Assembly: GCF_007754425.1 (NCBI RefSeq)
Contig: NZ_CP037452.1
Coordinates: 2,579,164-2,643,163, forward strand
Length of the DNA: 64,000 bases
Direction: 5' to 3'
Source: Gimesia fumaroli
Lineage (GTDB): Bacteria; Planctomycetota; Planctomycetia; Planctomycetales; Planctomycetaceae
In this document: positions 8,190 through 17,616 of the stretch, one piece after another
How positions within the stretch are numbered: position 1 is the first letter of the stretch
Layout of the letters: each line of letters opens with the position of its first letter
Notes under the pieces: model-generated
Told to the model about the DNA's origin: nothing
What the model saw: only the letters and a program-made list of their open reading frames with translations
The model's database searches: none
Program-made: the position numbers and the translations under genes

Positions 8190-11100
8190 GCTGGATGAGA
8201 TTTCCGACGAAAATGTTGGTTTCCTGACGCGTGTGGTCGAAGTCTTCCTGCGCGGCGACGTGGCGGTTCTGCTGATCATTGTCTCGCTGATGCTGGGCGC
8301 CGCCGCCTTATGGCTGACACCTCGTGAAGAAGAACCGCAGATCGTGGTCCCGATGGCGGATGTCTTTGTGAGTGCGCCCGGCCTGTCGGCCGAAGAGGTC
8401 GAAGCCAAGGTCACAGATCGACTGGAGAAGCTGCTGTACCAGATTGATGGCGTGGAGTACTTGTATTCGATGTCCAAGCCCGGTCAGTGTGTGGTCACAG
8501 TCCGATTTTATGTCGGCGAGGATCGGGAAGACTCGCTGGTAAAGCTGTATAACAAGATCAATTCATCGACCGATCTGATTCCGCCGGGGGTCACATCGTG
8601 GGTGATTAAACCGATCGAAGTGGATGATGTTCCCATTGTGATTGCCACGCTCTGGAGTGAAGATCCCGAACTTCACAGCGACCACGAATTACGCCGGATT
8701 GCGGAAGAAGTTCAGCTTGAACTGCAGGCAATTCCCAACACCAACCGTGTGGAAGTGGTCGGCGGCCGTCCGCGGCGAATTCGTGTTGAACTCGATGCAC
8801 AACGACTGGCGGCTCACAAGACATCACCCCTGCAGATTCGTAATGCGATAAAGGTCAGCAATGTGATGATCCGGGCGGGGGAATTTGAACAACAGGATCA
8901 GCAGTTTATTGTTGAGTCGGGCACGTTTATCAAGGATGTGTCCGATCTGGAAAATATTGTGGTGAATGTTTCGGGAGACCGGCCGGTTTATCTCAAAAAT
9001 GTCGCGACGGTGGTGGATGGTCCCGCTGAAGTCGAAGGTTACAGCTGGATTGGCTTCGGGGCCGCGGATGAAGCGCATGCCAGCGAAGACCAGTTGTATC
9101 CCGCCGTCCATCTTTCCGTTGCTAAGCGGAAGGGGACGAATGCGGTCTGGGTAGCTGCTGCGGTGGAAGAGCGACTGCAGGAGCTGTCTACCACCCACTT
9201 TCCTGATGGCGTTGAATATCGCATCACCCGCGATTATGGTGAGACTGCCAATGAAAAAGTGAACGAACTGGTTGAAGGGCTGATCGTTGCGGTGCTGACG
9301 GTGATTGCGCTGATTGGATTTGTGATCGGCTGGAGGGCGGCGCTGGTGATTGCGCTGGCGATACCCGTCTGTTACAGCCTGACCTTGTTCGTCAATCTGA
9401 CCGCCGGTTATACGATCAACCGCGTGACCATGTTTGCGCTGATCCTGGCTTTAGGACTGCTGGTTGACGATCCGATTACAGACGTCGAAAATATCGCCCG
9501 ATACTTTGCGATGCGTATTCTACCGCCGCGGCAATCGGTGTTGCGTGCGGTGCAGGAAGTGCGCCCCGCGTTAATACTTTCCACATTGGCGATCATCGTT
9601 AGCTTTCTGCCTTTGGCATTTATTACTGGCATGATGGGCCCCTACATGGCGCCGATGGCTTTAAACGTGCCGCTGACCGTGACGTTTTCGACATTCGTGG
9701 CGTTTATGATTACGCCCTGGCTGGCGATGGTCTCTCTCAGACGACTCTCTCAGACCGACGAAGAGAATGAAAATTCTTATGACCTGACGAAACAGCCCCT
9801 GTATCGACTGTCGCGTGCGATTCTCAATCCGATACTGTCCCGGCGGATGTATTGCTGGGGGGTATTGTTCGGAATCGTGTTACTGCTCGTCGGCGCGATG
9901 ACGCTGCCGGTCATGCGGCTGGTGCCTGTCAAGATGCTGCCTTATGACAACAAGAATGAATTTCAGGTCGTGCTCGACATGCCGGAAGGGACTTCGCTCG
10001 AACGGACAGCCGCCGCAGCAACGCAGGTCGGCGCGTATTTAAGTGGTGTCTCGGAAGTACGCGATTATGAAATCTACGTAGGGAAGGCATCGCCGATGGA
10101 TTTCAACGGAATGGTGCGGCATTACTTCCTGCGAAACGCCTCTTATCTGGCTGACATCCGTGTGAATCTGATCGGTAAAGATCATCGTGTTGCACAGTCT
10201 CATGAAATTATATTACGCCTTCGCAAGCCCTTAACCGAATTAGCCAACACACTGGGCGCGAAATTAAAGTTGGTGGAAGTACCGCCGGGGCCCCCGGTAT
10301 TGTCGACGATTACTGCGGAAGTTTATGGGCCTCCGGGAAAAACGTATGCAGATCTAATTGATGTGGCCCGTCAAGTGGAAGGTCGCCTGGCTGGCGAACC
10401 GGGTATGGTGGATGTCGACTTGAGTGCCGAGGACGATCAGATCCGCTGGGTGTTTGACGTCGATAAACCCAAGGCGGCGCTGTCAGGAATTTCCACAGAA
10501 GCGGTCGCGGAAACCATTCGCATCGCGCTCAACGGAGATAAATCAACGGTCTTGCATCTGCCGCATGAGGTGGAGCCGCTATGGATCGAACTCAAGCTGC
10601 CTCGCTCCAACCGGTCTGCGATTGATGATCTGGAAGAACTCTATGTGCAGGGGAGCGGAGGTCAGGTCGTGCAACTGGGGGCGCTCGGAAAATTCAAAAA
10701 AACACTCGAAGACAAAACCATCTATCATAAAAACCTGAAACGCGTCGTTTATGTGTATGCGGAAGTCGCCGGTCGACCGCCCGCCGATGCGATTCTGGAT
10801 GTCGACATGGATCGACAGACAGAACCCGCACAGAGCGCAGCTGAGGTCCGACCTGTGGAGAACCGTACCTGGTTGTCTCCCGGCGGCGGGGCTGCCTGGT
10901 CGATCCCCGCCGGCTATTCCGTGAACTGGGCAGGTGAAGGGGAATGGAAGATTACCCTGGATGTCTTTCGAGATCTGGGCTTCGCGTTTGCAGCCGCACT
11001 ATTGAGTATCTTTATTATTTTGATGTTTCAAACCGGCTCGCGGACGCTGCCGGTGTTGATCATGCTGGCGATCCCGCTGACATTGATCGGCATTTTGCCC

Positions 11101-11520
11101 GGTTTCTGGTTGCTGAATGTGATCATGGATGTGCCGGTGGGCGGGCATCCCAATCCAGTTTTCTTCACGGCAACGGCCATGATCGGCATGATTGCGCTGG
11201 CGGGAATCGTGGTGCGGAATTCGGTCGTGCTGATTGATTTTATTCACCTGGCGCGAAAAGAAGGGTTCCCGCTGCAGGAAGCGGTCGTCCGCTCGGTCGC
11301 GGTTCGCACGCGACCAATTCTTTTGACGGCCGGCACCACGCTGCTGGCGAACTGGGTGATCACGCTCGATCCCGTCTTTTCCGGATTGGCCTGGGCAATC
11401 ATTTTCGGCATTCTGACATCAACCATGTTCACACTGATTGTGATCCCGGTGACCTACTGGTTGCTGTATCAGCGCGAAGAAACGGAGCAGACAGCTCCGG
11501 CACCTGAAACCGGTGCCTGA
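8179..11520 (+). CDS. RND efflux pump permease (AcrB/HAE1-like)
   Basis: 1,113 residues, slightly longer than AcrB. The pump would be a trimeric inner-membrane antiporter that uses the proton gradient to expel hydrophobic or toxic compounds. The layout is standard: N-terminal helix (about 28-48), a large periplasmic loop, a membrane bundle, a second large loop, and a second bundle near the C-terminus. The proton-relay aspartate pair is present in GLLVDDPITDVENIARYF (about residues 430-431), where most family members have a V-V-D-D-A-I pattern, so this is a variant subfamily. The second loop contains a Gly/Trp-rich insertion around residue 900. It is co-transcribed with the overlapping adaptor gene. 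The substrate cannot be inferred. Confidence 0.94.
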   Translation: MTNKLDEISDENVGFLTRVVEVFLRGDVAVLLIIVSLMLGAAALWLTPREEEPQIVVPMADVFVSAPGLSAEEVEAKVTDRLEKLLYQIDGVEYLYSMSKPGQCVVTVRFYVGEDREDSLVKLYNKINSSTDLIPPGVTSWVIKPIEVDDVPIVIATLWSEDPELHSDHELRRIAEEVQLELQAIPNTNRVEVVGGRPRRIRVELDAQRLAAHKTSPLQIRNAIKVSNVMIRAGEFEQQDQQFIVESGTFIKDVSDLENIVVNVSGDRPVYLKNVATVVDGPAEVEGYSWIGFGAADEAHASEDQLYPAVHLSVAKRKGTNAVWVAAAVEERLQELSTTHFPDGVEYRITRDYGETANEKVNELVEGLIVAVLTVIALIGFVIGWRAALVIALAIPVCYSLTLFVNLTAGYTINRVTMFALILALGLLVDDPITDVENIARYFAMRILPPRQSVLRAVQEVRPALILSTLAIIVSFLPLAFITGMMGPYMAPMALNVPLTVTFSTFVAFMITPWLAMVSLRRLSQTDEENENSYDLTKQPLYRLSRAILNPILSRRMYCWGVLFGIVLLLVGAMTLPVMRLVPVKMLPYDNKNEFQVVLDMPEGTSLERTAAAATQVGAYLSGVSEVRDYEIYVGKASPMDFNGMVRHYFLRNASYLADIRVNLIGKDHRVAQSHEIILRLRKPLTELANTLGAKLKLVEVPPGPPVLSTITAEVYGPPGKTYADLIDVARQVEGRLAGEPGMVDVDLSAEDDQIRWVFDVDKPKAALSGISTEAVAETIRIALNGDKSTVLHLPHEVEPLWIELKLPRSNRSAIDDLEELYVQGSGGQVVQLGALGKFKKTLEDKTIYHKNLKRVVYVYAEVAGRPPADAILDVDMDRQTEPAQSAAEVRPVENRTWLSPGGGAAWSIPAGYSVNWAGEGEWKITLDVFRDLGFAFAAALLSIFIILMFQTGSRTLPVLIMLAIPLTLIGILPGFWLLNVIMDVPVGGHPNPVFFTATAMIGMIALAGIVVRNSVVLIDFIHLARKEGFPLQEAVVRSVAVRTRPILLTAGTTLLANWVITLDPVFSGLAWAIIFGILTSTMFTLIVIPVTYWLLYQREETEQTAPAPETGA

Positions 11521-11604
11521 TCGCGGCGTTGCGGCCCTGTGTGACTATTGCTATTTTCTAAAGTGATATTGCTGCTCTCACTTACTTTAGAGGAATCGCT
11601 TTTT

Positions 11605-12981
11605 ATGTCAGACATGCTGGAAACAATCAGTCACACATGGGAGATTCCGTTACGTGCTACCGTTGACGTGGCTGTCATCGGAGGTGGCTCTGCCGGGGTG
11701 GCGGCTGCGGCAGCGGCCGCGCGGAATGGAGCGTCGACTGTGCTGGTCGAGCGATATGGTTTTCTTGGCGGGACTTCGACAGCCGGGATGGTCGGTCCCT
11801 TTATGACGTCTTATACACCGGACGGCAAACGCCAGCTCGTTGGGGGACTGTTTCAGGAAGTCATCGATCGCATGGTGGCGATGGGCGGCGCCGTCGATCC
11901 TGGGACGACGGAAGCCGGTTCTGCCTGGGCCTCGTTTATCGAACTGGGACATGCCAACGTGACGCCGTTTCACGTTGAAGCACTCAAGATGGCGACGCTG
12001 GAAATGGTGTGTGATGCCGGCGCGCAAATTCGTTTTCATACGTCGTTTGTTGATGTCGTGATGGACGGGGAACGGATTCGGGATATCATCATCCTTGATA
12101 AGGCAGGCCTGGGATTACTGCGCCCCAAAGTGGTGATTGATACTTCGGGAGACGGCGATATCGCTGCGAAAGCAGGGGCGCCCTTTGAAGTGGGCCGACG
12201 TGAAGACGGCAAGATGATGCCGGTCACGTTGTTTCTGACGATTGGCAATGTCGATGACGCGCGTGTGGAAGTCTGGATGCGGGAACACGAACAATTGCAT
12301 CCCGGGGAGCGTTTGTTTGAGTGCATTGTGAAGGAAGCGCGGGAACGCGGCGAATGGACATTGGAGCGCGAATTTCTGAATATTTATCGCGAGCCGACGC
12401 CCGGTCAATGGCGGGTGAATTCCACGCGTATTCAGAATGTGGACGGGACCAACCCTGATGATCTGTCGCGTGCGGAAATCGAAGGGCGGCGTCAGGCGTG
12501 GGAGTTGATTCGGTTTTTCCGTTCGCACTGTCCCGGACTGGAGCATGCGCAGTTGATCGCGACGGGAACGCAGGTCGGTGTTCGTGAAACGCGGCATATT
12601 CTAGGAGACTATGTACTCAACGGTCAGGATGTGCTGGAAGGTCACAAGTTTGAGGATGGGATCGCCCAGTGTTCGTATCCGATTGATATTCATGATCCAC
12701 AGGGACCGCGGGGGCGACTGGAAGGAATTCACGCCGACCATTATGAGATACCGTATCGCTGTCTGGTGCCGCGACAGGTGAATAATTTGCTGGTGGCCGG
12801 CCGGCCGATCTCCGCCGACCACGAAGGCGCCGCTTCCGCACGCGTGATTCCTCCCTGTTACGCGACAGGAGAGGCAGCGGGAACTGCAGCGAGTCTGTCG
12901 ATTCAACAAGGTATGACACCACGGGATCTGGATGTAAAATTGCTTCGTACAAGGTTGCGTGAACAGGGAGCCATTGTTTAA
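11605..12981 (+). CDS. FAD-dependent oxidoreductase (FAD_oxidored type)
   Basis: 458 residues from the ATG at 11605, chosen because a GAGG ribosome site lies 11 bases upstream and translation from it begins directly before the nucleotide-binding domain. A TTG at 11548 in the same frame would add 19 implausible residues. The dinucleotide-binding fold is clear: DVAVIGGGSAGVAAAAAAAR, then VLVER and a GGTSTAG loop. RETRHILGDY in the middle and NLLVAGRPIS plus ATGEAAGTAAS at the end are typical of the PF12831 family, common in planctomycetes. The substrate is unknown; relatives oxidise sugars, polyols or organic acids. There is no signal peptide, so it is probably cytoplasmic. It follows the RND pump by 84 bases but probably has its own expression. 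Confidence 0.9.
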   Translation: MSDMLETISHTWEIPLRATVDVAVIGGGSAGVAAAAAAARNGASTVLVERYGFLGGTSTAGMVGPFMTSYTPDGKRQLVGGLFQEVIDRMVAMGGAVDPGTTEAGSAWASFIELGHANVTPFHVEALKMATLEMVCDAGAQIRFHTSFVDVVMDGERIRDIIILDKAGLGLLRPKVVIDTSGDGDIAAKAGAPFEVGRREDGKMMPVTLFLTIGNVDDARVEVWMREHEQLHPGERLFECIVKEARERGEWTLEREFLNIYREPTPGQWRVNSTRIQNVDGTNPDDLSRAEIEGRRQAWELIRFFRSHCPGLEHAQLIATGTQVGVRETRHILGDYVLNGQDVLEGHKFEDGIAQCSYPIDIHDPQGPRGRLEGIHADHYEIPYRCLVPRQVNNLLVAGRPISADHEGAASARVIPPCYATGEAAGTAASLSIQQGMTPRDLDVKLLRTRLREQGAIV

Positions 12982-13263
12982 TGATGTACCGTGAGAATGG
13001 ATACAGAATCAGTTGTTGATATTGCCCTTCGATCTGCAGTTTTCTCTGGCATTTTCCTGAAATTCTGATATGCTATTCTATTGATGCGTGTGTTCTGTTG
13101 AGAACAGATGTTTCAACTGGATGCCTCGCTCTCCTACCTGGACTCTCGCCCGCGATGTGAGCGCTTTTGCTCGCAGTGCCAAATTCGATAACCCTGAAAT
13201 ATCTGCGTCTTTTTGCTGCCTGTTTTTTAAACTGCAAACGCGTAGAACTCCGATGGTTAAAAT

Positions 13264-15897
13264 ATGAACGGTTTAAACAGACGAGCTATTTGTGTGCTGC
13301 TGCTGGTTTCAGCGTGGGGAATCTGCACTCCTGCCTGGGCGAATCCGGCGAACCGCCGTGCGTTTGCCCGCTACTTTGGAAACTATCTTTCCGAGAGCAT
13401 GAATTCCTGCGGCACCTGTCATGTTGGCAAACATGCCGAAGGGGCGGAGTCGCTGGATGATTTTCCGCACAATCCGTTTGGAACACAATTACGGCTCGAA
13501 GGGGACAAGCTGAGCGAAGCGAATCGCGATCCCGAAATTGCGCTGCGACTGAAATTGCTCGCCGACCAGGATGCCGACGGAGATGGCTTTTCCAATCTGC
13601 AGGAAATTCTGGTCGGAACGGCTCCCGGTGACAAAACCAAATTCCCTGATGCGGCGGCAGTTCAAAAACTGAAAACCTTGACCGCTGAGTTCAGCGAGTA
13701 TCAAAATCGTTATGCCTGGAAACCGTTCCAGACGGTAAAACGTCCTGAAGTACCATTGGTTAAAGACGCGGACTGGGCGCGGAATCCCATCGATCACTTC
13801 ATTGCCGCCGGTCACGAACAGAAAGGCCTGAAGCGGGCCGGTGAAGCGGCGCCGTCGATTTTGTTACGACGCGTTTCTCTGGATCTGGTCGGATTGAATC
13901 CGACGCCGGAAGAAATTCGTGCGTTTCTAAAAGAGAGCGAAACCAATCCGCGGGCCTACGAAGAGGTGGTAGATCGCTTGCTCGCGCATCCCGCTTACGG
14001 CGAGCGCTGGGGACGACACTGGATGGACGTCTGGCGATACAGTGACTGGGCCGGTTATAAAGATGCACTCCGTGTGAGTCAGAGGCATATCTGGCATTGG
14101 CGGGACTGGATTATTGAATCGTTGAATGCCGACAAGGGCTACGATCAGATGGTTGTCGAAATGCTGGCGGCGGACGAATTGAAACCCGATGACTGGGATA
14201 CGCTGCGCGCAACCGGCTTTCTGGCACGCAACTATCACGCAGTTCGGGATCAGTGGATGGACGATGTGGTGAAGCATACGTCACAAGCCTTTCTGGGGAT
14301 TACCGTGGGCTGTGCGAAATGCCACGATCATATGTACGATCCGATTCGACAAGACGAGTACTATCAGATGCGTGCGGTTTTTGAAACTTATCACGTACGC
14401 ACCGATCGCGTGGAAGGTGTGCTGGATACCTCCGAGAATGGGATTCCACGGGCCTATGATAAATCGGTGACTGCCAAAACCTGGTTCTTCGAAAAAGGGG
14501 ATGAGCGGCGGCCAGTCAAAGATAAAAGCATTCCTCCCGGGGTTCCGAAGTTCCTGGGGGGCGCGTATGAAGTGCAACCGGTTTCCCTGCCGCTGGTGGC
14601 CAGTCAACCGGCCCAGCGGGACTTTGTAAAACAAGACTTTCTGTCTCAGATGCGAGGTGCGATGGAGCAGGCAAAGCAGCCGGAACAGCGTCTGGCTGCC
14701 GAAAGTGCCTTAGCCGTCTTAGAAGCGCAGTTTGCGATTGAAGAAATGGAAGCTGCGGGAGATAAGAAATCGGATGCGTGGAAGACCGCCGCAAAAGAAC
14801 TGGTGAAGTTACAGCGCGAGGCGGCGCTCAAGGAGGCGCACTGGAAACTGACGTCCGCGGTTGAGAAACAGGAGCAGGCGAAACAGACGCTGGCGAAGGC
14901 AGAAAAAGGAAAGAAAAAATCAGCCATCAGCAAAGCGAAGCAACAATTCAAGAAAGCCGAACAAGCCCACAAGGCGGCAGAAAAAAGTCTGAAGAAAGCA
15001 GAAGAAGCGGCTCAGGCAAAAGTGACGACGAAGTACACGCCGCGCAAACAGCCGACCTATCCGAAACAGAGTTCGGGACGTCGTCTGGCATTTGCCCGCT
15101 GGCTGACAGACAGGAACAACCCGCTGACCGCGCGGGTGGCGATGAATCATATCTGGCTGCGGCACTTCGGTCAGCCCATTGTCCCAACGGTGAATGAGTT
15201 TGGCGGCAATGGTCGCGAACCAACGCACCCGGCTTTACTGGACTGGCTGGCTGCGGAACTGATGAAACGAAACTGGAGCATGAAAGAGATGCACCGGTTG
15301 ATCGTCACCAGTGCGACATACCGAATGGCGGGCACCGGTTCAAAAGCGAATTCCAAAATTGATCCGGATAATCTGTATCTTTGGAAAAAGTCGGCCCGCC
15401 GCATGGAAGGTGAGATCGTTCGCGATAATCTACTGTCGATTCCCGGACGACTTGATCCGCAACTGGGGGGCCCGGATATCAGCAATGAACAGGCCCAGGA
15501 TTCTCGTCGCAAGAGTATTTATTTGAGACACGCGCACGAAAAACTGGTCGAGTTTGTTCAGATCTTCGACGGGCCCAGTGTCTCAGAATGTTATATGCGT
15601 GAAACGAGCGTCCAACCGCATCAGGCGTTGGCGCTGGCGAACAGTAAGTTATCGTTTCTGGCCAGTGAAGCATTGACGGCAAAAATCGAACAAAAGACAA
15701 CGGGCGATGTAGACGCCTTCATTGAGGAAGCGTTTCTGTCGATTATTTCCCGTCTACCAAACGCGGAAGAAAAAAAGCTGTGTCGTGAATTTCTGTTTGA
15801 TGGGACCGAGGGGGGCAAAGGGACACCTTCGCAAGACCAGTTTCAGAAGTTGATTACCGTGCTGTTCAACCATAATGATTTCGTCACGATTCGCTAA
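13264..15897 (+). CDS. DUF1549/DUF1553 secreted cytochrome-like protein (pair 1)
   Basis: 877 residues with a signal peptide (first ~26 residues, ending PAWA). Domains in order: a haem-type CGTCH motif (C49-H53); a calcium-loop-like DQDADGDGFSNLQE (about 101-114); the PSCyt2/DUF1549 domain (about 175-360) containing a second CxxCH in GCAKCHDHMYDP (C350-H354); a lysine/alanine-rich coiled coil (about 530-590); then PSD1/DUF1553, with RLAFARWLTDRNNPLTARV and THPALLDWLAAELM. The family is planctomycete-typical and its reaction is not established. The first ~100 residues differ from the usual PSCyt1 module. The next gene, a DUF1501 partner, starts 35 bases downstream, giving a two-gene operon. 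Confidence 0.92.
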   Translation: MNGLNRRAICVLLLVSAWGICTPAWANPANRRAFARYFGNYLSESMNSCGTCHVGKHAEGAESLDDFPHNPFGTQLRLEGDKLSEANRDPEIALRLKLLADQDADGDGFSNLQEILVGTAPGDKTKFPDAAAVQKLKTLTAEFSEYQNRYAWKPFQTVKRPEVPLVKDADWARNPIDHFIAAGHEQKGLKRAGEAAPSILLRRVSLDLVGLNPTPEEIRAFLKESETNPRAYEEVVDRLLAHPAYGERWGRHWMDVWRYSDWAGYKDALRVSQRHIWHWRDWIIESLNADKGYDQMVVEMLAADELKPDDWDTLRATGFLARNYHAVRDQWMDDVVKHTSQAFLGITVGCAKCHDHMYDPIRQDEYYQMRAVFETYHVRTDRVEGVLDTSENGIPRAYDKSVTAKTWFFEKGDERRPVKDKSIPPGVPKFLGGAYEVQPVSLPLVASQPAQRDFVKQDFLSQMRGAMEQAKQPEQRLAAESALAVLEAQFAIEEMEAAGDKKSDAWKTAAKELVKLQREAALKEAHWKLTSAVEKQEQAKQTLAKAEKGKKKSAISKAKQQFKKAEQAHKAAEKSLKKAEEAAQAKVTTKYTPRKQPTYPKQSSGRRLAFARWLTDRNNPLTARVAMNHIWLRHFGQPIVPTVNEFGGNGREPTHPALLDWLAAELMKRNWSMKEMHRLIVTSATYRMAGTGSKANSKIDPDNLYLWKKSARRMEGEIVRDNLLSIPGRLDPQLGGPDISNEQAQDSRRKSIYLRHAHEKLVEFVQIFDGPSVSECYMRETSVQPHQALALANSKLSFLASEALTAKIEQKTTGDVDAFIEEAFLSIISRLPNAEEKKLCREFLFDGTEGGKGTPSQDQFQKLITVLFNHNDFVTIR

Positions 15898-15932
15898 CGA
15901 TCAGACGTTGATTCCATAAGAAAGAGATTACT

Positions 15933-17411
15933 ATGTCATTGCCTCACATGAACCGCCGTACGTTTCTGGGAGATACCGGTATGGGTATGACCGGCATGGC
16001 GTTGACTTCGTTGTTGTTTCAGAATGGGGAATTGCAAGCTTCGGAATCCCGATCAGGCCGCCATCTGGCGCCGCGAGCAAAATCGGTGATCTGGATCTTT
16101 CTGATCGGGGGCTTGAGCCATCTGGAGAGTTTTGATCCCAAGCCGGCACTCAACAAATACGCGGGCAAGTCGATCGATGAAACGCCGTTCGGAGATGCGG
16201 TCCTCAATAAAGACAAGATTAACAAAGTATTGCTGGATCCCTCGAAGCAGAAACGAAAAATCTATAAATCACTGATGCCGCTGCAGACCGGCTTCAAAAA
16301 ATATGGCGAGAGCGGATTAGAAATCAGCGACTGGTTCCCCCACATGGGTTCCTGTGCCGACGATCTGACGCTGGTCCGATCGATGTGGACGATTGATAAT
16401 AATCATGGTGCCCAGTTGACTTATCATACCGGCCGGAAAATTACTGAAGGAGCGTTTCCTACGGTTGGCTCGTGGGTCAGTTATGGACTTGGGTCGGGTA
16501 ATCAAAATCTGCCGCATTATGTGGTGCTCGGAAATCCCAGTGCCGATTGCTGCGGTGCTGCCTGGACACACGGTTCTGCTTATTTAGGACCGGAGCATGC
16601 AGGCGTGCGGATGAAAGTCGACGCGAAGCAGCCGCTGTCCTTCGTGCGTTCGGCTGATGAAAGGCTGACTCCGGCCGAACAAAAGAAAATGTTCGGATTG
16701 CTGGGGAAATTGAATCGGCAAACCGGAATTCAATACCCGGACGATCAATATCTGCAGGCGCGGATCAAATCGTACGAACTCGCGTTTCAGATGCAATCCA
16801 CGGTTCCGGAAGTCATGCAGTTTCAGGAAGAAACCGAGTCAGTTCAAAACCTGTATGGTCTGAATGATAAAGTGACGAAAGACTTTGGTGAGAAGTGTCT
16901 GGCTGCACGTCGTCTGACGGAGCAGGGCGTGCGGTTTATTCAACTGTTCCACGGTTATCGCGGCAATGCCGGGGCCTGGGATTCGCATCGAGACATCAAG
17001 CGGCTGCATTCGAAACTCGCGGCACAAGTCGATCAACCGATCGCCGGACTCATTAAAGATTTGAAACTGCGTGGTCTGCTGGATGAGACGATGGTGGTGA
17101 TCGGATCGGAATTCGGCCGCACCCCCGGAGCCGAGCACCGCGAAGGAAACAGTACCGTGCAGGGCTCGGGACGCGACCATCACCCGCACGGTTTCAGTAT
17201 TGCGATGGCCGGGGGCGGCATTAAGGGAGGCCACGTTCATGGGGCCACCGATGAACTCGGTTTTCATGCCGTTGAAGATCGTCACTACGTGACCGACCTG
17301 CATGCGACGGTGTTGCATCAGATGGGCCTCGATACGACGCAACTAAACTATCCCGGCCGACAACGGCTGGAGCGGGATTACGGGGAAGTAATACACGATA
17401 TTCTGAGCTAG
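15933..17411 (+). CDS. DUF1501 secreted protein (pair 1)
   Basis: 492 residues. A Tat-type leader is visible (NRRTFLGDTGMGMTG), so export in folded form is likely. DUF1501 proteins belong to the alkaline phosphatase/sulfatase-like fold. Typical stretches are present: a Gly-Gly-Leu-Ser-His-Leu-Glu-Ser-Phe-Asp motif near residue 60, RFIQLFHG with AWDSHRDI about residue 335-355, and SEFGRTPGAEH followed by GRDHHPHGF. The histidines and aspartates in these stretches are probable metal ligands. The substrate is unknown. It lies directly downstream of the DUF1549 partner, as is usual in planctomycetes. The start at 15933 could also be the ATG at 15948. Confidence 0.92.
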   Translation: MSLPHMNRRTFLGDTGMGMTGMALTSLLFQNGELQASESRSGRHLAPRAKSVIWIFLIGGLSHLESFDPKPALNKYAGKSIDETPFGDAVLNKDKINKVLLDPSKQKRKIYKSLMPLQTGFKKYGESGLEISDWFPHMGSCADDLTLVRSMWTIDNNHGAQLTYHTGRKITEGAFPTVGSWVSYGLGSGNQNLPHYVVLGNPSADCCGAAWTHGSAYLGPEHAGVRMKVDAKQPLSFVRSADERLTPAEQKKMFGLLGKLNRQTGIQYPDDQYLQARIKSYELAFQMQSTVPEVMQFQEETESVQNLYGLNDKVTKDFGEKCLAARRLTEQGVRFIQLFHGYRGNAGAWDSHRDIKRLHSKLAAQVDQPIAGLIKDLKLRGLLDETMVVIGSEFGRTPGAEHREGNSTVQGSGRDHHPHGFSIAMAGGGIKGGHVHGATDELGFHAVEDRHYVTDLHATVLHQMGLDTTQLNYPGRQRLERDYGEVIHDILS

Positions 17412-17545
17412 ACTGTGTCCAGTTTTATTGTAGCGTCTCCAAGGCCATTTGGATTGAGTATATTAGATTGAGACACGCTATGGTTAAATGTGATGCGCTC
17501 TAGGTAGCGTTGAATAAGTCAAATGCCTCTTAGCAAATGTAAGAA

Positions 17546-17616
17546 ACCGGGGCTAACGCCCTGCGGCTAATAAGTCATTCCGGCTCGAAAATATTAAAAA
17601 CCGGATCAGCCGACAT
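17546..17616. repeat. Dispersed intergenic repeat, copy A
   Basis: It lies between two converging genes. A 22-base core at 17564-17585 is identical to 45876-45897, and similar sequence extends on both sides (GGGGCTAACGCCCTG in front, GATCAGCCG behind). The ends are imperfect inverted repeats of each other, like a REP-type palindromic element. The stop codon of the next minus-strand gene lies directly beside it. Confidence 0.7.

Noticed and set aside
11548-11604. TTG-initiated extension of the FAD oxidoreductase
   Set aside because: The ATG at 11605 has a good ribosome site, and the extension is a hydrophobic stretch unlike the family's start.
13167-13460. 97-residue frame overlapping the start of the pair 1 DUF1549 gene
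   Set aside because: It overlaps the signal peptide and haem motif coding region in another frame, with no independent support.
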